From: Symbiodinium natans
Taxonomy: Eukaryota; Sar; Dinophyceae; Suessiales; Symbiodiniaceae
Assembly (NCBI GenBank): GCA_905221605.1
Contig: CAJNDS010000424.1
Location: 375,978 to 439,977, forward strand
DNA length: 64,000 nt
Direction: 5' to 3'
Shown here: positions 31,934-42,919 of the stretch, one piece after another
How the letters are laid out: every line of letters starts with the position of its first letter
Position numbering within the stretch: the first letter of the stretch is position 1
Position numbers and translations under genes: made by a program
Notes under the pieces: generated by a model
The model's database searches: none
Seen by the model: only the letters and a program-made list of their open reading frames with translations
Told to the model about the DNA's origin: nothing

Positions 31934-34900
31934 GCGCTGGTTCCTGGCACAGCGAACATCCAGCTTACCCCTCGAGCACAGCGCATGCAGGCATTCGGGT
32001 TTAGGCCACCCCGCAAAAATACACCGTAAGAGGGGTTAGGTTTTAGGTAATGGATCCAAGACATGTGGCGGATGTGGGTCTGTTGTTGGAAGCGCAGGGA
32101 TAGGAGGGTAGGAAGGTTAGGTGCGAGTGATGGTGCAGGCTGGTTTCTGTTGTGTTCGAGTGTGGTTTGTAATCGTGGTGCTGGCAAGCAGTGGGACTCT
32201 GAGGCTCGACATGTATAGCAAGAATAGCTTCCTGATGGACTTTTAGATCTGTACGTAGTGACGATAAACCCGAAGCTATGGGGCTCTTTGACACAAAAGC
32301 CCTTAACACTCCGCGAGGATGACAAGGTGACCATTCTGCCTGGGCTCCCAAGCGTCAGGGGGGGGGGGGGGGGCGTCTTCCTGAATGAAACCCTAAACCC
32401 TAAAGCCTAAACCCTAAACCCTAAAGGGTATTGGGCTCCCCTGGCTTAAAGTGTAGGTTTTGAAGGATGCTGCGGCTCGGTGGCTCAAGTGTTTGGAGGT
32501 TCAAGGGTTTGGAGGTTTTAGGGTTGAGGGTTTAGGGTTTAGGGTTCAGGGTTCAGACTTTATATCGCTTTGAGGAGTGTAGGAGTTCGAGGTTCAGGGT
32601 TGAGCGGTTCAGGGATTCATGGGCTTAAGGTGTGTGAGGTGTTCGAGTTTCAAAGCCATGGGAGTTTGCCTGCGCTCTCTAAAAGCCTACCGACACCTGA
32701 AGAACCGCAAGCCCCCAGGGCTCTTGTACTTCTGGAAGCCTCCCAAAAAGAAAACAAGCAAACCCCCACAACCCTAAACCTGAAGACTTAAACCCTAAAC
32801 CCCGGAGAAACAAGAAAATCGAAGCCCTACACCCGTTAAGACCACAGGCGGCCCTCCTAGTGCTCGCACCTCTTGCCCTGAGGCTGCACAAGCCTGCCCA
32901 CTACGCCTCCTGCCGTGCAGGGAAAGGCGTACCATTGGCAAGGAAGCTCTTGGCCCAGCGCTTAGCGAAGGGCAGCCGCCCATAGCCTGTCGGTCTAGGG
33001 TTTAGGGTTTAGGGTTTCGGGTTTAGGGTCTACGCTACCAGGATGGGCCATTGCGCCCCACAACCCCTGAAGAAGGCCGTTGAAAGGGTTGATTATGGGG
33101 ATGCTAAGGCGTGATAGCCCATCCTGTAACTGCCCTGAAACCTCAAGGCCTTAAAGCCTAAACCCCCAATTGTTCTGCCACACCTGGCTCTGACGCCTAC
33201 TTGAATCACCCTTTTCAGGTCTACCTCGGAGGCCCTTATTTTCCTTTTATAGGGTTGGGATTCCCTCATAATCCCCTAAACCCTAAACCCTAAACCCTAA
33301 AAGCCCAAAGGGGTACCTCTTTATTGCTAGGTTACTCCTGGAAACAGAGGTGCCTGAAAACCGGGCACCGAGCTGCCGAACTCGACATGACCCGCCGAGA
33401 GCTGAGACCCCATATGGCTGCTGGCATGTAGGCTCTGTAAGGGTTTAGGGTTTAGGATTTAGGGTTTAGGGTTTAGGGTTGAGGCTCTATAAGTAGGGTT
33501 TAGGGACTTTCGAGGGCTGAGGAGAATTTGTACGGATCTCAAGGTTTTTGTAGGGTCTATCAGCTTCGCAAGCATGTTGAGATTCTCTGGGCTTGGGCAG
33601 CCTGAGAGGAACGTAGTGTGAATTTGTTGCTTGCCATGCAGACGGTATCAAATTGGTGCCAGCTGCATGGCAAAGAAACGGTGTGATGTAAACACTACCT
33701 AAACCTCGTTGCAAAAAATGAGCGGCCGGTTGTGATGTGCAGTTCGATAGGGGAGAGCAATATTGGGGACACGCCGCAAACAGGTTTAGGGTTTAGGGTT
33801 TAGGGTTTAATTAGGGTAAACCCTAAACCCTAAACCTTAAACCCAAATCCCAATACTGTAGGACAACGCATCCAGCCGCACCTCCAGGCGCCAGCTGAGC
33901 AAGCTGGATGCCACGGATGTGCTCGACGAGGCCACGTCCGCGCCTCGACTTTTTTTTTTTGGGGGGGGATCACGTCACATGATGTTCGATTATGCTCTAT
34001 CTATCATGCACTCTAGTATGGTAACAGCAAGAGAAATGCTAGTAAACCCGAACCATCATCATGTTCATGATCATGATAACAATGATCAAACATCAAACTA
34101 CATATGGCAGAACATACTCTAAGGGGTACAACACGGACCGGCAATTCCTCAACACTGGAGCCCTTAGACCCTGAACCCCACAAACCCCACGTCCCCATAC
34201 CAAGCCTATCTATCTTAAGAACCTTTGCTGTAGGTTATAAGGGGATTTGAAAAAAATCAGAGCCCAGAAAAAAGTAGGTTTTGGGTTCTTGAGGTAAGCC
34301 CTGTAAACCCTGAACCCCGAGGCCCCTTCAAAATCTAGTCCAAACCCTAAGCCCTAAGCCCTAAACCCTAAACCCTAAACCCTAAACCCTAAACCCTAAA
34401 CCCTAAACCCTAAACCCTAAACCCTAAACCCTAAACCCTAAGCCCTAAGCCCTAAACCCTAAACCCTAAACCCTAAACCCTAAACTAAACCCTAAACCCT
34501 AATGAAGTCTGAACACCCCCCCCAAGCTCATCTTACGGCTTCAGGAGTGGGGTCCTCCTCTTTTCGCAGGACGGTCGAGTGAGGGGCCCAAGATGAGAGC
34601 GTCTACTGCGAAGCTTTTTTTGACTTCGCAAGAAGGAGGAGGGTTTAGGGTTTCCGGTTTAGGGTTTAGGGTTTAGGGTTTAGGGTTTAGGGCTAGGGTT
34701 CAATAAGCTTGGTTATGGGGATTATTGAGGGGTTTCTAAGTAGACTTACTAAGTCAAAAGGGCTTCCAAGTACCCACCACAGCCGCGTGAGCATCACGCC
34801 GAGGGCGCAATAGGCCTCGGGGATTTTCGGCTCTGGGGCTGCTTAGGGTTTAGGGCTTCTAGGGGGTTTATAGGGTTTGGGGATGTTAGGGCTTTAGGGA

Positions 34901-37900
34901 TTTCAGGGGTTAGGGATGTTAGGGTTTAGGGATGTTAGGGTTTGGGGTTGTTAGGGTTTAGGGATGTTAGGGTGTAGGGATGTCTAAGGCTTAGGGATGT
35001 CCAGGGCTATAGAGGGAATTCGAGGGCCATGGAGGGTTTAGGGTTTAGGGTTTAGGGCTTCAGGCCTGAGATCCCTGCTTCACGCCCCACGCGGTCGAGG
35101 TGTCAACGACCGTTGCCCGAGATCCCCTGGTTGAGAAGGAGCTCCAACCCTAAACCCTAAACCCTAAACCCTAAACCCTAAACCCTGAACCCTGAACCCT
35201 GAACCCTGAACCCTGAACCCTGAACCCTGAACCCTGAACCCTGAACCCTGAACCCTGAACCCTGAACCCTGAACCCTGAACCCTGAACCCGAACCCTGAA
35301 CCCTAAACCCTAAACCCTAAACCCCGTAACCCTAAACCCTCAACCCTCAACCCTAAACCCTAAACCCTAGCAGCCCTCGTGCCCAACATCCTAAACAACC
35401 TCTTCGCCCTCGGGCATAGAAGCTCCCAACACATAAGCCCCTGGAGCCACAGCACCCCGGAACCCCCACAGCACCAAAGCCCCAAGTCCTAAGCTCTAAA
35501 CCGTGAGATCCTGAAATGCAGAGACCTCTAACCCGTAAAGGCTGCTGACGTAGTCCTCTTTGGTGTCGGTGTAGTATACTACCCTAAGGGTCCATATAGC
35601 TTATTATTATGTACGTGGGCCCTAAAGTCCCTAAATAGGAGGTACTTTAAAACCCAAGTATTCCCTATTCAGGTACATGAACCCGAAACCCTAAACCCTA
35701 AACCCTAAACCCTAAACCCTAAACCCTAAACCCTCCAAGCCCTGCAGGAGTACGACATCCTTACCAATGGCGAGGCCTAAGCTTCTCAGCCCTTTTCGGC
35801 TTTGGGGGCTTTTTAGGAGGCTTTTGGGGGTGTTTAGGGTTTAGGGTTTAGGGTTTAGGGTTTAGGGTTTAGGGTTTAGGGTTTAGGGTTTAGGGTTTAG
35901 GGTTTAGGGTTTAGGGTTTAGGAGGCTTTTGGGGGTGTTTAGGGGCTTGGGGGGCGTTGAGGTGTTTCGGTTCCGCTTAGGTGTGGGTGAGCGGATGTTT
36001 TCGGGTGCTGCGGGGATTTGGGTTTTGAAGGTGCATCCAGTGGCTTGAAAATAAATTCGGTGTTTATGGCTTTGTTTCCTCCCTAGACCCTAAACCCTAA
36101 ATCCTGTTCAGGTGACGTCTGGACAGCTCTCCGCACTTCAGCTGAACCTGGGAACCCTCTGCTCGCAGGACGCTCGCGTGGGCGCCCCAGCGTCCCCCCA
36201 CGTTGAGCGATGCTTAAAGGTTTAGGGTTTAGGCGGTTTAGGCGGTTTAGGGTTCAAGGTTGGGGTTTCGGGTTCAGGGTTCAGGGTTCAGGGTTCAGGG
36301 GTCATGGTTCAGGGTTCAGGGTTCAGGGTGTAGGGTTCTAAGCCTCTAGGCCCTATTAAGCCCGAACCCCCCAAAAACAACTAAGCAGGATGCCCCCAAG
36401 ACCTGCCCTACAACACCCTGAAACTCGAAGGCCCCTAAAGGTTTAGGGCTTAGGATCTAGGATTCGGGTTCCAAAGTCCCAAACACCCTGATACCCTGAC
36501 ACCCAAGCCCAAACCCTAAACCCTAATCCTTATCTTTCTAGCCCAGTGGTACCCTTCTCCCTTTCTTTGGTTCAAGGTTCCCTTACAAAGTAACCAACCG
36601 AAAAAAGGGTGCCCTTATCAGCATATGGTCACTGGGCCAACAAGATATAAAAAATAAACCCTAAACCCTAGACCCCCCCCCCCCCCAAGCATCAGGTGAG
36701 AGAGGTTCCTGGCTATGTCCCACGCGCCGAGAAGGCTGGCGGCCCACTACTGGCTAAGGGCCTTTGGGAGCTTCGGGGGGATTCTCCGTTGTTTGGGGTG
36801 CGGGGGGGTTGAGAGGAGGGGTTTAGGCTTAGGGTCCAGGGTTTAGGGTTACCAACCGCAAAACCCGGTGCTGTTTATAAACAGCTGACATGAGCAGTCC
36901 CTAAAGCTCCCAAAGCCCCTTCTTGGAGGTTCATGAGTACTTATAAACCCGTTATAACAGCACTTGCAAGCCCGCTATAAGTCCTCTAAGTAGGCTACAA
37001 GTACAGTTATACTTGGGGTTCCAAGTGCCCGTGGACCTCCAAGTAAAGGCACTAAAGCCCCCGAACGCCCAAAACCCCCCAAACACCTTAAAAAGAACAC
37101 AAGAGCTACTTCAGGAGATTTCGCGCTTCCGGGTTGTAAGGGCTTAGGGCTTTGGGGCTTGGAGTTTAGGGGTCTCTTGGGCACATGTTCCTGCTAAGCC
37201 GTTGTTCGGGGTTGTAAAGGCTTGAGAGATTGTGCAGACTTGGGCATTCTTAGGAGTGATATGGACTTTTGTTTCCGGACCCTGAGGCCCGAAAAGCCAT
37301 GTACACCCTGAAACCTAAACCCCAAACCCGAAACCCTAAACCCTAAACCCTAAACCCTAAACCCCCTTTGGACTCGCCGAGGCGCGGCTGTTGCAGGCGG
37401 ACCCCGCAGCTGTCGTCGAGGAGGGGATGGGCCTCTTTGAGCCTTTCAGGGCCGGCCTTTAAATTGGGTTTTTTTGCGGGTTTATGGGGTTTGGGGTTTT
37501 CGGGTTACCCTAAACCCTAAACCCTAAACCCTAAACCCTAAACCCTAAACCCTAAACCCTAAACCCTAAACCCTAAGGGCCCTATAAGTCCAAGGAGGCC
37601 AAGCCGAGCGCGTCCTCACGCATTCAGGTGGTCTTCTGCCTGGACCTCAGCTTAGGGTTTAGGGTTTAGGGTTTAGGGTTTAGGGTTTAGGGTTTAGGGT
37701 TTAGGGTTTAGGGTTTAGGGTTCAGGGTTCAGGGTTCAGGGTTCAGGTTCAGGGTTTAGGGTTTAGGAACTCCCCCGCCCCGACCCCAGAATAAAAGAAC
37801 CCGGAGAGGGAATTACCATTATGGCTGATGTTTTGTCTGTTTGTGCTGGGTCTTCCTGAAGCTAGTCCTATAGATAGGGACCCTCAGTCTTAAACCCTAA

Positions 37901-39343
37901 ACCCTAAACCCTAAACCCTAAACCCTAAACCCTAAACCCTAAACCCTAAACCCTAAACCCTAAACCCTAAACCCTAAACCCTAAACCCCCCTACAGCGGT
38001 GCTTATGACCAGCTCTGACATGGCACCTCTTTGCTCTTGCAAGGTGGGACCCTGACGTCATCTGATCTGCGACAGATGTGCCCAACCCAGAAACACCTTT
38101 AGGGGTTCTATAGGTTTAGGGTTAGGGTTTAGGGTTTAGGGTTTAGGGTTTAGGGTTTAGGGTTTAGGGTTTAGGGTTTAGGGTTTAGGGTTTAGGGTTT
38201 AGGGTTTAGGGGTTCTAGGGTTAGGGTTTAGATTTCGGGGTTCTACTTGGAGGTTCATAGATAGCTATAAGTAGGATTATCAGCATATGGTAACTATATG
38301 CTTGTAACCACAATTAGCATACTTATAACACCACTTATTACTACCCGTGAGCCTCCAAGTAGGGTTTGGATTTTTGGAGGTTCTAGGGATTTCCGACTCT
38401 CGGGGTTCTACTTGGAGGGTCATGGTACTTATTAACCAACTGTAACTGTACTTATAACTGTACTTATAACCATATTAGGGCACTTAAGGGGCTTATATAA
38501 GTGCAGTTATAATTGGTTAATAAGTACCATGAACCTCCAAGTAGGGCTTTAGGGTTGAGGAGTTTCCAGGTGTCCAGAGAGGTTCTACTGTCCCAGGTTT
38601 GGGGGCCCACCATGCTGCGGAGAGGAGTTGCGCAGCATCCAGACCGCGTCTCCTCGGAGGTTTTTGGGTCCGGTACATACTACCCCAATTATAACTGCAC
38701 TTACAAGCCCCCTAAGTCCTCGAAGTAGGTTCTAAGTTCTAACCCCAAGTATGACTGCACGTATGAGCCCCCTAGAAGTCCTCAAAATATAAGTTATAAG
38801 CACAGTTAGAATTGGGGGGGGTATCTAAGTACCCCTAAACCCTAAACCCTAAACCCTATAAACCCTAAACTCTAAACCCTAAACCCATGAACCTCCACGG
38901 CTCTCAGGTGTTCGCAAGCGGGGATGCTGCTCTTCCGGGTCTCTCGCGTCAGAGTCGGTGGCATCAGTCGCAGCCTGAGACCCTATTGGGTTAACCCTAT
39001 AGGGTTTAGGGTTTAGGTTTTAGGTTTTAGGGTTTAGGGTTATAAACCCTACACCCAAAACCCTAAGCCCGAAGCCGCATCGCTACCCAGAATATCTTCT
39101 CCCTACATTCCCGACCATGCCCAAATACTCCTTCTTCTCCTATACATTCTCTGGAAGGCCCAAACACCTGATTCTTATGTAAAAATGGGGGCTCCTAGAC
39201 GGCATATTCAGACCCTAAACCCTGAACCCTAAACCCTAAACCCTACACCCTGAACCCTAAAACCCTAAACACTCAACCCTAAGCCGAATCGTGCGCAGGC
39301 TTGGCCAAGCTGGTGCCGGGGCAGTGGACCGTGGTTCCAGGTC
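31934..39343 (+). CDS. Coding islands of one or more unidentified multi-exon genes
   Basis: I do not recognise the product. Exon-like islands follow AG acceptors and end at GC/GT donors: 31934-31990 (ALVPGTANIQLTPRAQ..), 32318-32353 (DDKVTILPGLPS), 32848 onward (AALLVLAPLALRLHKPAHY, hydrophobic), about 33346-33420, 33862-33948 (DNASSRTSRRQLSKLDATD..), about 35110-35153 (VSTTVARDPLVEKEL), 35755-35781 (EYDILTNGE, 27 nt), about 36114-36195 (VTSGQLSALQLNLG..), about 37381-37440 (ARLLQADPAAVVEE), 37593-37626 (EAKPSASSRIQ), about 38910-38975 (VFASGDAALPGLS..) and about 39301-39343 (LAKLVPGQWTVVP). Islands 1 and 2 join in phase 0; later joins were not all tested. The island at 32848 can run to a TAG at 32983, so two genes are possible. 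Confidence 0.4.
33036..33129. mobile_element. TIR-8 family element
   Basis: The ends TACCAGGATGGGCCATT and GATAGCCCATCCTGTAA are inverted. The internal GGTTGATTATGGGGAT is shared with the 40940 copy. Confidence 0.75.
33226..33345. mobile_element. TIR-12-like element split by a CCCTAAA block
   Basis: It carries GGTTGGGATTCCCTCATAATCCCC, then CCCTAAA units, then AAAGGGGTACCTCTTTATTGCTAGGTTACTCC. It resembles the 24156 and 51921 copies but is diverged. Confidence 0.45.
34340..34500. repeat. CCCTAAA array
   Basis: About 20 units with a short CCCTAAG block at each side. It lies between exon-like islands, probably intronic. Confidence 0.85.
35148..35368. repeat. CCCTAAA array with a pure CCCTGAA block
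   Basis: CCCTAAA units switch at about 35185 to about 15 consecutive CCCTGAA units and return to CCCTAAA at about 35300. One mutated unit was amplified in place. Confidence 0.9.
35585..35685. mobile_element. TIR-3 family element (diverged)
   Basis: The ends AAGGGTCCATATAGC and TTCAGGTACATGAACCC are imperfect inverted repeats. The core has GTGGGCCCTAAAGTCC and AAACCCAAGTATTCC. It is followed directly by a CCCTAAA array. Confidence 0.7.
35836..35925 (+). repeat. TTTAGGG array flanked by a duplicated unique segment
   Basis: About 12 perfect TTTAGGG units lie between two copies of TTAGGAGGCTTTTGGGGGTG (about 35812 and 35920). The duplicated flank suggests that the array was inserted or expanded within one copy of this segment. 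Confidence 0.8.
36538..36640. mobile_element. TIR-5 family element
   Basis: TAGCCCAGTGGTACCCTTCTCC at the left and GGTCACTGGGCCAACAAG at the right, with the internal AACCNACCNAAAAAAGGGTGCCCTT block shared with the 44253 and 46000 copies. Confidence 0.75.
36921..37044. mobile_element. TIR-6 family element
   Basis: CTTGGAGGTTCATGAGTACTTATAA and GTGCCCGTGGACCTCCAAG are inverted. The core has repeated TATAAGTCC/AAGTAGGCTACAAGT motifs. Confidence 0.75.
37508..38215. repeat. Dense telomere-motif arrays
   Basis: CCCTAAA (37508-37576), TTTAGGG with TTCAGGG (37655-37770), CCCTAAA (37893-37985) and TTTAGGG (38120-38210) are separated by short unique segments. Some of those segments are exon-like (for example 37593-37626), so the arrays are probably introns. 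Confidence 0.85.
38242..38364. mobile_element. TIR-6 family element, first of a close pair
   Basis: CTACTTGGAGGTTCATAG at the left and GTGAGCCTCCAAGTAGGG at the right. It is separated by about 40 bp from a second copy in the same orientation. Confidence 0.75.
38408..38544. mobile_element. TIR-6 family element, second of a close pair
   Basis: CTACTTGGAGGGTCATGGTACTTATTAACC and its inverted match GGTTAATAAGTACCATGAACC..CCAAGTAG give a long TIR of nearly 30 bp. A partial third copy may lie at about 38690-38835. Confidence 0.85.
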
Positions 39344-39344
39344 T

Positions 39345-39520
39345 GCAGCTTAATTCCTCAAGGGCTTCGGGGTTTAGGGTTTAGGGCTTGGGGCTAGGGA
39401 GGTTTGAAGTGTACGTGGCTGGTTGACCCTAGACATCCCCCTAAACGCTTTTGGGGACTCATGCTAGACAAGCGGTGACTTTCATATTGGGGTCCTTTTC
39501 CCTAGAAGGAAACCCTGTAA
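39345..39520. other. Unassigned spacer
   Basis: A short TTTAGGG piece at about 39370 and unique DNA with no recognisable feature. Confidence 0.4.
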
Positions 39521-40730
39521 GTTGGCATAATCCCCACCCGCTGGTCAATTGAAACCAAGGTGTAGAACCGCTCCTCCGCGAACGAAGCCATTTCCCCGCA
39601 GCCGAGGAGAAAAGACCCTCGCGGCGCACTCTGCGCAGCATGCACGAGTGACTTGCAATCCACCATGGCCCACAGAACGGTGTGTCTTGTGTGCTCGTCG
39701 ACCTATCGGTTCAACTGTTCAATTGCTCGTGGCTATATAAGCATTATGTCAGCCATGAGTCCATGGGAAGGGGCCTTCCGCCGCCACTGCGGGCATGGTC
39801 TTGGACCGTTCAAGGTTTGAAGAGTCCAAGACACCCGCCCGCCCTGGCTCTGGCATGGCGCGACGTTGGCACGAAGCCAGGTGCTGTGCACCTCGCCTCG
39901 TGCCAACGTCGCGCCGCGCCATAGCCACTGCACGAAGAGCATCAAGCATCAGACGAGAGTCAGCAGAGGCAGCGCCTCCATCCACAGGAGTAGGCAAGGT
40001 CTTGCTTCCCAAGGAGATCGGCTGGTAGACTTCGCATGGAGAATCCGGAGCTTTGCAGAGAGATTTTCAACCTCGCCAGCTGGGTCCTGGCGGAGAAGAT
40101 GGTCGCATCGTGATCAGGGCCAAAGTATACTATCGATTGCCTGGACGATGAGCTCGTGCTCGTCGTCGAGGCAATCGACAGCACTTAGGTCCCGTCGCCG
40201 GGGCCAGTCTGGACCAGCCACCCTGAAACCGAGATTCCTTTCCAAGGAAGTCCTTGCGTAGAGGCACGACGAGCTCCACGTAGTTCCACGTAGTTCGACT
40301 CATCTGGGATGCTGAGCGCCATGAGGCCCTGTGAAAGGGCTGCGGGCTTCGTCTCGATCGGACTCTTCGGGGTGAATCGGCTGGGCGTGGCGTGCCGCTG
40401 GCACGAGGCGTGCCGCTGGCACAGGGCGTCGTGCCCGCTCTGCCCGCGCTGCTTGCAGAGCCACGCCAGAAATACCAGAAGAGGCAGCGCCTCCGAGCAG
40501 CGCAGAGATGGCCACAGGCAAAGACCTTCTTCCGAATGAGGACCGCAAAGTCGACATGAAGGAGCTCTCTCTCTCTCTGGAGTCGATGAACCACACTCTG
40601 TTCGTGACCAGGGAGGTCCTGCTCCAACTGCCCGCAGCGCAGCCAGAGGTACGCAGAGATTCCGTGAGCACTGAACCACCCACCACGCTCACGAAGTTGC
40701 AGAGGCAGCATGCGCAATAAGCAGACCCTG
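39520..40730. other. Coding-like island open on both strands, with palindromes
   Basis: This GC-rich patch lacks telomere motifs. On the + strand, 40508-40720 reads as a 70-residue acidic/coiled-coil-like peptide (MATGKDLLPNEDRK..), and 40039-40110 reads MENPELCREIFNLASWVLAE before a stop. On the - strand a 206-codon frame (40130-40750) and a 151-codon frame (40300-40755) are open. A strong palindrome at about 39853-39922 (ATGGCGCGACGTTGGCACGA and its complement) and repeats of GTGCCGCTGGCAC at 40390-40425 are present. It may be a decayed retrocopy or gene fragment. I assign no product or strand. Confidence 0.4.
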
Positions 40731-40939
40731 ACCAGCCGTGAGCCATACATCGCAAGCCCTTAAGTGCCTAAACGGTCCAGGCTTACAAACCCTAACCTTA
40801 CAAGGCCCTCTGAACAATCTGGGCAGCGCCCAAAAGTCTTTGGGCGTTGTGAACCCCCCCTGTGGGGATCTTCGAGCGGCGTGGCCACCCACACGGTGCG
40901 GTTCAATCCTGACTGGTCGGGGCCTCGCAGGAACTGGAT

Positions 40940-41095
40940 GGTACCAGGACCGGATATTATACCCTGTAACCCCTTAAACAGGCCCTTATAGGGCTGATTA
41001 CTATACCCCCTTAAAAGGCCCTTTATAATTTATAATATTCGGGTTGATTATAGGGATTATAGGGGCCCAATAGCCCATCCTGGTACCCCGCGGAG
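40940..41095. mobile_element. TIR-8 family element
   Basis: GGTACCAGGA at the left and TAGCCCATCCTGGTACC at the right, with two internal copies of TTAAANAGGCCCTTATA. It is the longest copy of the family. Confidence 0.75.
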
Positions 41096-41140
41096 GGTCC
41101 ATGCTTCTTCATTGTTGCACACTGGGGATTAACAGCGCAT

Positions 41141-41264
41141 GGCATCTTGGGATGTTCCCCCTTATACTAAACAGTTCTTAATAGGGATTACAGTAATCAA
41201 TAGGGGGGTTCCTACAATCCCTATGAAGGACTGTTAGTATAAGGGGGAACAACCCAAATGGCAT
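41141..41264. mobile_element. TIR-1 family element with possible target duplication
   Basis: CTTGGGATGTTCCCCCTTATACTAA and TTAGTATAAGGGGGAACAACCC are inverted. GGCAT lies on both sides, a candidate target-site duplication. Confidence 0.8.
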
Positions 41265-42012
41265 CCCTCAACGCTTCTCAGCCCAGATACTTCAAAGCCT
41301 TTTGCAGACTTGATCAAGTTTGGACACGGGCACATAAAGCCCAAATCTGCATGCGCCGGAAGCTTGCGCGTGCTGCTGATGGCATCAGTGTCCGTGGATC
41401 AAGAGCCTTCCTCTCAGGTTCCTACAGACCGGTTTTCAGAAAGATGGCGCGCGTAGGGATTCGTTGAATTGTGGGCCGAGGCAAAGCAAGTGCCAGACAA
41501 GTCCGACCCAAGCAAATGCAACAGTCGGATTCGAGGCCTTGGCAGGGTTAGCTGATTCTTTCCCTTTGCGTGGTTATATTAAGGGGGACCCCTAGCAGGG
41601 GCATTAATCTTGTTCCTCATATAATATAACCCTTATGTATACCCTATATATTATAGATCCCGAGAAACCTACTAAGTAGCCCCAAACCCCTCCTCCTTCA
41701 GCTCCTTGATTCTCCGATCCCACATGACTTGGAGAGGGGGTTCACTTGTGATTTTGTTCTGTATAAGTTGCCAGAGGTACATATTGATTGCATATGAAGC
41801 ATGTGAATACGTGTATTGGACCTTTCCCGAGGAATGCGAGGGGTTGGGAGCAGAGTTTTCCTGGTTGTTGGCGGCTTGTATATATATATATATGGACATG
41901 TATATGTACGTATGTAAACATATCTATATATATATTTATTTATTCATTATTTGTTTATTTATTTCTTTATGCCTCATGAGCTCTGGCGAAAGACTGTCCA
42001 CTATTGTCCGCC

Positions 42013-42100
42013 GGTAGCCCAGTGGTGCCCTTGACCCTTCTTTTGCTTCTGGGTTCTCTTGTGAAGCTACCCTTGTTATAAGATGGTAAATGGGCTACCA
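42013..42100. mobile_element. TIR-5 family element
   Basis: GGTAGCCCAGTGGTGCCCTTG and ATGGTAAATGGGCTACC are inverted ends; the core is about 50 bp. Confidence 0.8.
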
Positions 42101-42199
42101 AAAAGCGGATGTAAAGACGATTCAATGCAGCATTTGGCACAAGTAGTTAGTCAACGTTGCTGGGCACTGTTCCTCCCAGCCACGGCAGGGCTCTCAATG

Positions 42200-42355
42200 C
42201 CTTGGAGGTTCATGGGTACTTATAGCCCCAATTGTAGGGTTTAGGGTTTAGGGTTAGAACCCCACTTGTAAGTCTACTTATGACCTACTTAGAGGACCTA
42301 GGGGGCTTCTAAGTACAGTTACAATTGGGGGTATAAGTACCCATGAACCTCCAAA
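42200..42355. mobile_element. TIR-6 family element containing TTTAGGG
   Basis: CCTTGGAGGTTCATGGGTACTTATA and TATAAGTACCCATGAACCTCCAA are perfect inverted repeats of about 23 bp. A three-unit TTTAGGG block is embedded near the left end after CCCCAATTG. Confidence 0.88.
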
Positions 42356-42420
42356 GGGGTCTCAGTCGGAGGAGTCATGGCTCTCCCACCGCCGCGGTTA
42401 TGAGAAGTCCGTTCCCAAAG

Positions 42421-42595
42421 GGCCCAAGACCCTCTAATTATGGAATATACCTGAATTCATACAAAAGGGGATCCTTGACATGACTTAAGGTCTTTCCCTT
42501 CATTAAGGATTATACCTGAATTCATAAGAAGGGATCCTTAACATGATTTAAGGGTATATTCCTTAATTCAGGGGTACTTGGGCTCATTGGATTCA
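42421..42595. mobile_element. TIR-7 family element, double core
   Basis: The left end GGCCCAAGACCCTCTAATTATGGAATATACC and right end GGTATATTCCTTAATTCAGGGGTACTTGGGCTC are inverted. The core segment TATACCTGAATTCAT..GGGATCCTTNACATGA is present twice. Confidence 0.85.
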
Positions 42596-42619
42596 CTGAG
42601 GTTTCGCGTCGAGTAGCAT

Positions 42620-42686
42620 GGCGACCATTGCGTATGAAGATGGCGGCATCAACAGGCCGCGGCCTCACTTAGTGCGACAAGATGGC
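42620..42686 (+). CDS. Candidate upstream exon of DHAD
   Basis: An open frame encodes FASSSMATIAYEDGGINRPRP and ends before a GC. It lies 230 bp upstream of the first exon that connects in phase to DHAD. Coding-like composition and position support an N-terminal exon, but no conserved residue ties it to the enzyme. Confidence 0.35.
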
Positions 42687-42835
42687 CGCTGGCCCTCTCC
42701 ACTGATTTTAAACCCTAAACCCTAAACCCTAAACCCTAAACCCTAAACCAATGGGATGTGTCTCCAGAGAATGGTCCCTTCTTGGGCCATCCCTGGGCTT
42801 CCTACACCATGGAGCGTTGTAGCTAGGGTACTATT

Positions 42836-42912
42836 ATTATTACTATTATTATTATTATTTCTTTTTTTCTTACTTTTATTATTACTATTCTTATTATTAC
42901 TATTCTTATTAT
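42836..42912. repeat. ATT microsatellite next to the first DHAD exon
   Basis: Imperfect (ATT)n/(CTT)n ending at the acceptor ACCCAG of the exon at 42920. It would provide the pyrimidine-rich tract of that intron. Confidence 0.85.
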
Positions 42913-42919
42913 TACCCAG

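Noticed and set aside
33862-33948. ABC transporter signature from LDEATSA
   Set aside because: The short match is not accompanied by Walker A, Q-loop or LSGGQ motifs in neighbouring islands, and the upstream context is wrong.
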